Shown here piece by piece: positions 1 to 5,452 of a DNA stretch of 9,203 bases. The notes under the pieces are model-generated. The model was not told where the DNA came from and ran no database searches. It saw only the letters and a program-made list of their open reading frames with translations. Origin of the DNA: Flavobacteriaceae bacterium (lineage in GTDB: Bacteria > Bacteroidota > Bacteroidia > Flavobacteriales > Flavobacteriaceae); assembly GCA_027068695.1 (NCBI GenBank), contig JAMOMG010000189.1:1-9203 (forward strand). Reading direction: 5' to 3'. A program made the translations under genes and the position numbers. The first letter of the stretch is position 1; the number at the start of each line of letters is the position of its first letter.

Positions 1-314
1 CTTCCAGGACGGGGAATTATCATAGCAGATTGTGTACTAGATGGGTGACCTTTTAAACCCAATCCGTTTGGCATTACAGTGTGGTTTCTATTCCAAACAG
101 TAGTTCCATCAGAATAAAATAATAAACTACCATTTGAGTCTGAGAAAGATGAGCACCCTTCAAAAGTATTTAATTGACCATCATTAAGTGCAATAGGAGA
201 ACCACTATTAAAGTCTAACCCAGCATTTTCACCAAAGTACCAAAAATTAGCTTCACCTTGAGCAAAACTTTGTAATACACATAAAAAAGAAATGATTGTT
301 ATTAATTTTTTCAT
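1..314 (-). CDS. N-terminus of a large exported protein, T9SS-style (partial)
   Basis: Reading from the ATG at 314 down to base 1, the frame stays open for 104 codons and runs off the window, so only the N-terminus is present. It begins with a clear signal peptide: the basic MKK, a hydrophobic core, then SFAQ with likely cleavage after Ala18. The mature part contains NFWYFGENAGLDFNSG, a GQLNTFEGCSSFSD stretch, then LLFYSDGTTVWNRNHTVMPNG and GHPSSTQSAMIIPRPG. From memory, this is the typical opening of very long flavobacterial surface proteins that end in a type-9 secretion (gliding-motility type B) sorting domain, with a beta-propeller-like first part. The C-terminus that would prove this lies outside the window. 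A TAnnTTTG promoter element lies 26 nt upstream of the start. The product is inferred to be exported to the cell surface or medium; its specific role is unknown. Confidence 0.75.
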   Translation of the reverse strand, partial: MKKLITIISFLCVLQSFAQGEANFWYFGENAGLDFNSGSPIALNDGQLNTFEGCSSFSDSNGSLLFYSDGTTVWNRNHTVMPNGLGLKGHPSSTQSAMIIPRPG

Positions 315-340
315 ACAGGATTGACTTGCTAGTAATTTTC

Positions 341-348
341 CAAATGTA
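341..348 (-). promoter_or_regulatory. Bacteroidota -7 promoter element for the exported-protein gene
   Basis: On the minus strand this reads TACATTTG, a full match to the Bacteroidota -7 consensus TAnnTTTG. It lies 26 nt upstream of the ATG at 314, which leaves a short leader of roughly 20 nt. No clear -33 TTG is seen at the usual distance; the upstream DNA is almost pure A/T. The element sits in the 62-nt gap after the ABC permease stop, so the exported-protein gene is probably transcribed on its own. Confidence 0.5.
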
Positions 349-376
349 TGAATATCTATTATAAATTAATAATTAT

Positions 377-1204
377 TTATAAATCTCTTTTTTTGAGTAA
401 TGCATAAGAAAGATAAATGAAAATAATTGTCCAAATAATTACAATTAGAATGTCTAAAGGTTGTACAGAAAAATCTTTTGATAAGTTTTCACCTACCTGT
501 TTAGCAACGGTTTTAACAGCACTTAAACGTGTAAAAGGTTCTTTAATTAAGTTGCTCATTGCTTCTAAAGGAAAAAACTGCATAATTCTTTCAACATTAT
601 CTTCAGATTTCCAATAAAGCATTCCCTTTACAAAACTTTCAAACATAGCCCAAATTAGCATAGCTCCAACAGCAAAAGCAGATCGTTTTACGAGAATTCC
701 TAAAAATAATCCAAATGAAAAGAAAGCCACTAATTTTACGAAAAAAGCAAGTAAATACTCTAAATCAGTTGTCACTATTGAAAACTCTGTAAAATCAGAA
801 TATATATATCCAAGTATTAATGAGACAATAAATACAAAAATAGTTGAAATTAAAGCCAGTAATATAACAGTATAAAACTTTGAAAGCACAAACTCTCTTT
901 TGCTCAATCCATCAATTAAATTTTGTTTTAAAGTTTTGTTACTGTACTCATTAGCCATCATTGAAACAATAACAAGTAGTAAAAAGAATTTAAAAATTGA
1001 GGCCATAAAGGTATTAAAGTGCCAAATGTACGGGAAGTTAAAAATCCCTTGTTCAGCTAAATGAAATTTTACAGGGCCAATATCAAATTTTACAGCGGCA
1101 ATTAAAGCTATTGAAGTTAATAAAATAAAATAAATTAGTATTAAAACTCTACTAGCTCTATTGTATTTTAATTTATGAATTTCTATATTTAAAAGTCGTA
1201 GCAT
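377..1204 (-). CDS. ABC-2 type exporter permease subunit
   Basis: This 275-residue integral membrane protein is the transmembrane half of an ABC exporter. About six hydrophobic segments can be seen, near residues 18-38, 64-84, 108-133, 149-171, 175-196 and 250-270. After the second comes the cytoplasmic loop NEYSNKTLKQNLIDGLSKRE (residues 85-104), a pattern common in ABC-2 permeases of the bacitracin/lantibiotic-immunity type, where an E-Y-x-x-x-T motif precedes a coupling helix and a following K. The C-terminus ends in the basic KKRDL. The ATG is one base after the stop of the upstream ATPase gene (TAA-A-ATG), so the two are almost certainly co-transcribed and translationally coupled. The substrate cannot be told from sequence; membrane-active peptides, lipids or small hydrophobic compounds are options. 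No second permease gene follows, so the transporter is probably a homodimer of this subunit plus two ATPases. Confidence 0.85.
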   Translation of the reverse strand: MLRLLNIEIHKLKYNRASRVLILIYFILLTSIALIAAVKFDIGPVKFHLAEQGIFNFPYIWHFNTFMASIFKFFLLLVIVSMMANEYSNKTLKQNLIDGLSKREFVLSKFYTVILLALISTIFVFIVSLILGYIYSDFTEFSIVTTDLEYLLAFFVKLVAFFSFGLFLGILVKRSAFAVGAMLIWAMFESFVKGMLYWKSEDNVERIMQFFPLEAMSNLIKEPFTRLSAVKTVAKQVGENLSKDFSVQPLDILIVIIWTIIFIYLSYALLKKRDL

Positions 1205-1205
1205 T

Positions 1206-2105
1206 TTAGTTGTTGTTTGTTAATGTTAAGAATTGTTGCTCTAAACTTGGCTTACGCTTTATTAAATGTGATAAAACAATTCCTTTTTTAAATAAAAAAG
1301 TGTTTATTTCAGAGGCTAAAATTTGTTTACCTAAAGTTGCAATTATTTTATCTTCAACTACCTTTACAGAGGTTATTCCGTCAAATTTAGAAAGTAAATC
1401 AATTAGTATTTGAGAATCACCATCAACTTTAAGTTCAAATAAACCTTGGGAAGCTGTCATTTCATCAACACTTCCAGCGTATAATTTAATACCTTCTCTA
1501 ATAACTACCACATGAGAGCATACTTTCTCAACTTCATCTAGTAAATGTGAAGCCAGTAAAATTGTGGTACCTTCTTTAGCAATATCTTTAATGATTTTTC
1601 TGATTTCATGAATACCCTGAGGGTCTAATCCGTTTGTGGGCTCGTCTAAAATTAAAATTTGAGGATCGTTTAGCAAAGCTGAAGCTATGGCTAAACGCTG
1701 TTTCATACCTAAAGAAAACGTTTTAAATTTACTGTTTCTCCGTTCAAACAGATTGACAATCTTTAGTTTTTCTTCAATTTTAGTAAAAGGAATTTCTTTT
1801 ATTTTACAGACTAATTTTAAATTTTGAACAGCCGTCATATAAGGGTAAAAATTTGGGCGTTCAATAATTGCACCCACTTTTTTTAGTGCCTGATGTGTTG
1901 ATAAATTACCATCAAACCAACTAAAACTGCCAGAAGTTTTGTTAACAACGTTTAGGATAATACCCAATGTGGTTGATTTTCCACTTCCGTTTGGGCCTAA
2001 AATACCATATACATTTCCTTTTTTAATATCAAAGGATAAATTATTTACAGCATGAATATGTCCAAATTTTTTATTGAGACTTCGAAGAGATAAAATTGTT
2101 TCCAA
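1206..2105 (-). CDS. ABC exporter ATP-binding subunit, BcrA/LanF-like (TTG start)
   Basis: This cytoplasmic ATPase drives the neighbouring permease. With a TTG start at 2105 it is 299 residues, beginning METILSLRSLNKKFG, which is where the family normally starts; an ATG at 2147 would add 14 residues of unlikely sequence. Motifs in order are Walker A GPNGSGKST (37-45), signature FSLGMKQRL (about 130-138), Walker B ILILDEP (150-156, with D154 and E155), D-loop GLDP (159-162) and H-loop His187 in ASHLLDEVE. Where most ABC ATPases have the Q-loop glutamine, this one has Glu82 in GAIIERPNFYP. That E-loop is known from lantibiotic-immunity LanF proteins and fits the BcrA-like subfamily. A C-terminal domain of roughly 80 residues follows the ABC core, as is usual for BcrA/CcmA-like exporters. 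The gene is first in a two-gene operon. Confidence 0.88.
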   Translation of the reverse strand: METILSLRSLNKKFGHIHAVNNLSFDIKKGNVYGILGPNGSGKSTTLGIILNVVNKTSGSFSWFDGNLSTHQALKKVGAIIERPNFYPYMTAVQNLKLVCKIKEIPFTKIEEKLKIVNLFERRNSKFKTFSLGMKQRLAIASALLNDPQILILDEPTNGLDPQGIHEIRKIIKDIAKEGTTILLASHLLDEVEKVCSHVVVIREGIKLYAGSVDEMTASQGLFELKVDGDSQILIDLLSKFDGITSVKVVEDKIIATLGKQILASEINTFLFKKGIVLSHLIKRKPSLEQQFLTLTNNN

Positions 2106-2166
2106 TATTTTTTTGTTTAGTATAAAATTAAGACGACATTTATACAAAATTGTTACAGCAATATAC

Positions 2167-2174
2167 TAAATTTG
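2167..2174 (+). promoter_or_regulatory. Bacteroidota -7 promoter element for the kinase-like gene
   Basis: TAAATTTG matches TAnnTTTG and ends 22 nt before the ATG at 2197, giving a leader of about 15 nt. TTG at 2150-2152 is the nearest -33 candidate, but at 14 nt it is closer than the usual 17-23 nt, so the -33 part is weak. The 91-nt gap 2106-2196 must also hold the promoter of the divergent ABC operon; no clean TAnnTTTG is visible for that direction. Confidence 0.45.
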
Positions 2175-2196
2175 GAAGTAACTAGAGATTTTGAAC

Positions 2197-3258
2197 ATGG
2201 ATGAAAAATTAATTTCAAAGAAAAAACCAGCCTACCCAATTAATGAGCAATTGTATAATTATTTGACAGAATACAATAGAAATATTAAAATTCCTGTTTT
2301 TTATGATGATTTACTTCGTTTTGTTGGAGGAGTAGAAGTTTATGATAAAAATGGTGACGATACCTTATGGATTAGAGTGTATTATGCTGAACATGAAAGA
2401 GATGAAATAGATTTAAGTTTGAAAAGAATGTATGTAATTTTACACGGTGATGGAAGTGAAGATTCGTTACCCTTTTTAACTGTTGACGCTATAGATTATT
2501 GCACTTTTGGTAACTCAAAACCCTTTAGAGTTAAAGTTAGAAATATTTTAAACGATAACCATACCTATTTATATGTTAAAAAAGCTGATGCCTCAAGAGT
2601 TTATGGATTGGAGTTAGAACATATTTTATCTCCTAATAATATTAATTTTTTAGTATATAAAGATACCTTGATTGAAGAGCATGTGTTGGGGATTCCTGGA
2701 GATCAGTTTTTAATTGAAAATATGAAAACAGTTTCTATTAGCGGTAAAAAAAGGTTGTCAAAAGAATTTGTAAAATTTAATGAACGATGTATGATTCGTT
2801 TGTTGGGAGATATGCGCTCCTATAATTATGTTATTGTTGCTTCTTATGATTTTGATCAGGTTGAATATCGCATTCGAGCAATGGATTTTGATCAACAGAG
2901 CTTTGAAGGAAATTTAAAAGTTTATTTTCCGCAATTCTTTAAAGAAAATTATCCATTTGTTAAAATGGTGTCAGAGAACTTACAAGAAGAATCTATTGAG
3001 CAGTACAAAAGAGAAGAACGATCTGCAATTGCACGTAGACTTAAGGGATCTCTGGATAGGGTTAATGCGTTACTAGATTGTATGTGTAATGATAAAATTT
3101 CTACACCCGAAAAAGTAAACCAACTTAAGATGGATTTACACGCTTATACAAAAGATAAAAATTTTAAAGCTTGTAACTCTATGGGAGAGATTTTAAAAGT
3201 AGCATTTAATTTTGTGACTAGAAATTACGAAAATGTCAATGTTTACATTATACACTAA
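2197..3258 (+). CDS. Conserved unknown protein with kinase/phosphotransferase-like motifs
   Basis: I do not recognise a named family for this 353-residue soluble protein. It has no signal peptide or membrane segment. Residues 203-210 read LGDMRSYN, matching the kinase/APH catalytic loop pattern G-D-x-x-x-x-N (Asp205, Asn210). Twenty residues on comes RAMDFDQQ (228-235), matching the DFG or D-F/W-D metal-binding motif (Asp230). Further upstream, TYLYVKKAD (123-131) could carry the ATP lysine, GLELEH (137-142) the helix-C glutamate, and EEHVLGIPGDQF (160-171) resembles the hinge region of aminoglycoside phosphotransferases. The order and spacing fit a kinase fold, but no glycine-rich loop is evident. 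The C-terminal 80 residues look helical and charged. The ATG at 2197 is preferred over TTG at 2191. The gene appears monocistronic and is convergent with 3284-3781. A kinase function is inference only; a degenerate pseudokinase is also possible. Confidence 0.85.
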   Translation: MDEKLISKKKPAYPINEQLYNYLTEYNRNIKIPVFYDDLLRFVGGVEVYDKNGDDTLWIRVYYAEHERDEIDLSLKRMYVILHGDGSEDSLPFLTVDAIDYCTFGNSKPFRVKVRNILNDNHTYLYVKKADASRVYGLELEHILSPNNINFLVYKDTLIEEHVLGIPGDQFLIENMKTVSISGKKRLSKEFVKFNERCMIRLLGDMRSYNYVIVASYDFDQVEYRIRAMDFDQQSFEGNLKVYFPQFFKENYPFVKMVSENLQEESIEQYKREERSAIARRLKGSLDRVNALLDCMCNDKISTPEKVNQLKMDLHAYTKDKNFKACNSMGEILKVAFNFVTRNYENVNVYIIH

Positions 3259-3283
3259 AATTATCAATCACGGTCAAATGGTA

Positions 3284-3781
3284 TTAGTAATTTTCAAAAT
3301 CAAAATCATCAATATTTTCAAAGTTGTTTTCATCTTTAAAAATATCAAAATCATCATCTAATTTTTCAGCAACAAATTTTTTTTCAGGAGCTTGGTCAGG
3401 TGTGTTTCCAAAAGAGAATGTTATTTTGAAATCTTTTATCTCATCTTCAGAAATTTCTAAAAGTTCGACAAAGAAGGTCCACATAGCCATAAAATCATAT
3501 ACGTAAATTAATTTATCACCCACATTTTTAAAAACATCATTCACTAAAAATGAATTCATTGCTATTGAATTTTCATTTTCAGACATGTCAAATAGTGGAA
3601 TTTCTTCACCTTGTTCCCAATTGTTATCAGTTTTGTAGAAAGATGCCATTTCTTGCCCTTTAAAGCCAAATGATTTGGCAATAATTAAGTGAAAATCTTC
3701 TAAATTAATGGTTTTGTCAACAACAATATCTCTAATTACATCATTTTCAACATCTAATATTACTCTAATTTTATAGGCCAT
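3284..3781 (-). CDS. pRiA4b ORF-3-like protein with acidic tail
   Basis: This 165-residue cytoplasmic protein begins MAYKIRVILD and continues with VIRDIVVDKTINLEDFHLII, then FGFKGQEMASFY and, near residue 100, KLIYVYDFMAMWTFFVEL. This is the layout of the plasmid pRiA4b ORF-3-like family (also labelled IS1096 passenger TnpR-like), seen in many chromosomal flavobacterial genes. The name does not imply a mobile element, and none is visible here. The molecular function of the family is unknown. The last 25 or so residues are dominated by Asp, Glu, Asn and Phe, ending DDFDFENY, suggesting a disordered acidic tail. A start eight codons upstream at 3805 is excluded because that ATG would overlap the promoter element TACCTTTG (3805-3812). 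The gene is divergent from the menaquinone block and convergent with the kinase-like gene, with a 25-nt gap. Confidence 0.82.
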   Translation of the reverse strand: MAYKIRVILDVENDVIRDIVVDKTINLEDFHLIIAKSFGFKGQEMASFYKTDNNWEQGEEIPLFDMSENENSIAMNSFLVNDVFKNVGDKLIYVYDFMAMWTFFVELLEISEDEIKDFKITFSFGNTPDQAPEKKFVAEKLDDDFDIFKDENNFENIDDFDFENY

Positions 3782-3804
3782 TTTAAACAAATACAATTCT
3801 TGCA

Positions 3805-3812
3805 CAAAGGTA
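3805..3812 (-). promoter_or_regulatory. Bacteroidota -7 promoter element for the pRiA4b-like gene
   Basis: On the minus strand this reads TACCTTTG, followed by TGCA, a perfect TAnnTTTG match. It ends 23 nt before the ATG at 3781, so transcription would start near 3798, inside any longer version of the gene. This supports the shorter start. No TTG at -33 was found. The 77-nt divergent gap 3782-3858 also has to serve the thioesterase gene on the plus strand; the best match there is TATTTTTA at 3834-3841, one base off consensus. Confidence 0.55.
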
Positions 3813-3858
3813 CTATTTAAAGTTTTAAATTCTTATTTTTACAGCATAACAATTTTTT

Positions 3859-4278
3859 ATGAGTAAGAAAGAATCAACACTTAGGTTATTAAATAATATG
3901 TGTAAAAACACATTAATGGAAACGTTAGATATTAAATATGTAGATTTAGGTAATGACTATTTAGTAGCTACAATGCCTGTTACTTCAAAAGTGCATCAGC
4001 CTGATGGAATTTTAAATGGTGGTGCAACAATGGCACTGGCAGAAAGTGTTGGTAGCCCAACATCATTACTAGCAATTGATATGGATAAATACAGTGTTAG
4101 AGGTATTGAGTTTTCAGCAAATCATTTAAGAAGTGTTAAAAGTGGTGTTGTTACTGCAACAGCAAAAATTATCCACAAAGGAAAAACAATTCATTTGGTC
4201 GAAATTAAGATTGAGGATGATAAAAAAAGAGTAATCTCAATTTGTAAAATCACCAATTTTATTTTAGAAAATAACTAA
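3859..4278 (+). CDS. menI: Hotdog-fold thioesterase, probable DHNA-CoA hydrolase (MenI-like)
   Basis: This 139-residue PaaI/YdiI-type hotdog thioesterase most likely hydrolyses 1,4-dihydroxy-2-naphthoyl-CoA to free the naphthoate ring for menaquinone synthesis. The sequence runs parallel to E. coli MenI (YdiI): a start near LxxMxxNTLMETL, the motif HQPDGILNGGATMALAESVGS (46-66), then GIEFSANHLRSVKSG (82-96). The expected catalytic Glu is Glu62, with Gln47, Ser66 and His89 also in place. The position of the active-site His in the usual LHGG is Asn53 here (LNGG), a noteworthy change. Length is normal for the family. The gene is first in the plus-strand block and ends 27 nt before menF, so the two are likely co-transcribed. 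The substrate is inferred from this neighbourhood; a general acyl-CoA thioesterase remains possible. Confidence 0.85.
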   Translation: MSKKESTLRLLNNMCKNTLMETLDIKYVDLGNDYLVATMPVTSKVHQPDGILNGGATMALAESVGSPTSLLAIDMDKYSVRGIEFSANHLRSVKSGVVTATAKIIHKGKTIHLVEIKIEDDKKRVISICKITNFILENN

Positions 4279-4305
4279 AAGTTTCAACAATTAAATCACA
4301 ATCAA

Positions 4306-5376
4306 TTGCAAAAAGAAACTGCAGAATTCATTCACGAGATTTTAAGCTTTTATAAAGAGAAACGTCCATTGGTGATTTTTAGAAAACCCAATGAGAAAAT
4401 GCTAAAAGCTTACATTCAAAATGATAAAGAAGTATATTTTTTAGACTCTTTTAATGCGCAAGGTTTTATTTTTGCTCCTTTCAATAAAAATGAAAAAAAA
4501 ATACTATTTCCGGTTGCTAAATGCAGCTTGCTTACTTCTGAAATTGCGACAAATAAAGATTTGGAAATAACGGCAGAGACTTCAATTAGTAACGTTATTT
4601 ACAATGAAAAATTAAAAGAAAATCACCTTCAATTAGTACAAAAAGGGATTAGTTTTCTTAAAAATAACAACGTAAAAAAAGTAGTTTTATCAAGAAAAGA
4701 AACTGTTAAATGTGTAGATTTTGATATTGAAAATACATTCAAAAAAATGCTGAATAACTATAAAAATGCTTTTGTGTATTTGTGGTATCACCCTAGTGTT
4801 GGTTTGTGGATGGGAGCAACACCGGAAAGGTTGATAAATGTTAGCCAAAATAAGTTTACTACCATGGCACTAGCGGGAACACAACGTTATAAAAATTCTG
4901 TAAATACTGTTTGGAAAGAGAAAGAAGTACAAGAACAACAGTATGTAACAGATTATATTTTAAATACAATTAAAGGAAGTGTTAAAAATATTAAAGTATC
5001 GGAAGCTTACACAGTTAAAGCAGGAAACTTACTGCATATTAGAACAGACATCACAGGAGATATAAAAACTACTAGTTCATTAGATAGTTTGGTAGAATCA
5101 CTACATCCTACACCCGCAGTTTGTGGGTTGCCAAAAATACAAGCCACTAAATTTATTTTTGAGAATGAAAATTACAATAGAGCCTATTATGCAGGTTATT
5201 TAGGTGAACTTAATGTGGAAAAAAACACTCATTTATTTGTTAATTTGCGATGTATGCAGGTGGATAATAACATTGCTTCTATCTATATAGGAGGAGGTAT
5301 TACTACAGGTAGTAACCCTGAAAATGAATGGGAAGAGACAGTTTCAAAAGCTGAGGTGATGAAAAAAGTTTTATAA
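4306..5376 (+). CDS. menF: Isochorismate synthase MenF (TTG start)
   Basis: This enzyme converts chorismate to isochorismate, the first committed step of menaquinone synthesis. The 356-residue product shows the chorismate-binding domain: KKVVLSR with the presumed general base Lys125, GATPERL with the presumed general acid Glu174, ALAGTQRY (188-195), LHPTPAVCGLP (266-276), YAGYLGE (295-301) and the C-terminal EWEETVSKAEVM (341-352). The Lys-Glu spacing of 49 agrees with the pair known in EntC and MenF. It is short like many Bacteroidota isochorismate synthases, with a reduced N-terminal region. The start is TTG at 4306: an in-frame stop lies nine codons earlier and the first ATG codes for residue 31, inside recognisable sequence. 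Salicylate or siderophore roles (EntC/PchA) are less likely because menD follows directly. Confidence 0.93.
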   Translation: MQKETAEFIHEILSFYKEKRPLVIFRKPNEKMLKAYIQNDKEVYFLDSFNAQGFIFAPFNKNEKKILFPVAKCSLLTSEIATNKDLEITAETSISNVIYNEKLKENHLQLVQKGISFLKNNNVKKVVLSRKETVKCVDFDIENTFKKMLNNYKNAFVYLWYHPSVGLWMGATPERLINVSQNKFTTMALAGTQRYKNSVNTVWKEKEVQEQQYVTDYILNTIKGSVKNIKVSEAYTVKAGNLLHIRTDITGDIKTTSSLDSLVESLHPTPAVCGLPKIQATKFIFENENYNRAYYAGYLGELNVEKNTHLFVNLRCMQVDNNIASIYIGGGITTGSNPENEWEETVSKAEVMKKVL

Positions 5377-5422
5377 ATAGTTAAACTTAGTTTTATTAGA
5401 TTATAACTAGAATAACTTTCCG

Positions 5423-5430
5423 TAACTTTG
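5423..5430 (+). promoter_or_regulatory. Bacteroidota -7 promoter element upstream of menD
   Basis: TAACTTTG matches TAnnTTTG exactly, in the context CCGTAACTTTGCAA, and ends 22 nt before the menD ATG. A near copy, TAACTTTC, lies 10 bp upstream at 5413-5420. No TTG is found at the -33 position. Placed in the 76-nt gap between menF and menD, it suggests menD and the S1 gene can be transcribed independently of menI-menF, in addition to any read-through. Confidence 0.5.
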
Positions 5431-5452
5431 CAACAATTATTTTATACTGTAA

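Noticed and set aside
2781..2897. A HipA toxin-kinase assignment for the 2197-3258 gene
   Set aside because: The motifs are kinase-like, but there is no HipB-like partner gene and the HipA signature sequences are not seen, so only a general kinase-like reading is supported.
3257..3294. AAAATTA/TAATTTT inverted repeat between the convergent genes at 3258 and 3284
   Set aside because: Only 7 A/T pairs around a 24-nt loop; too weak to call a terminator.
3284..3781. Possible insertion-sequence remnant, because the family name mentions IS1096 and a plasmid
   Set aside because: No transposase, terminal inverted repeats or target duplications flank the gene, and the family is common on chromosomes.
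4493..4501. Run of nine A in menF as a programmed slippage site
   Set aside because: The frame continues unbroken into conserved MenF motifs and no alternative frame product is evident; such runs are expected in an AT-rich genome.
5378..5409. TAGTTA/TAACTA inverted repeat after menF
   Set aside because: A six-pair, AT-rich stem with a 20-nt loop is not distinguishable from chance here.
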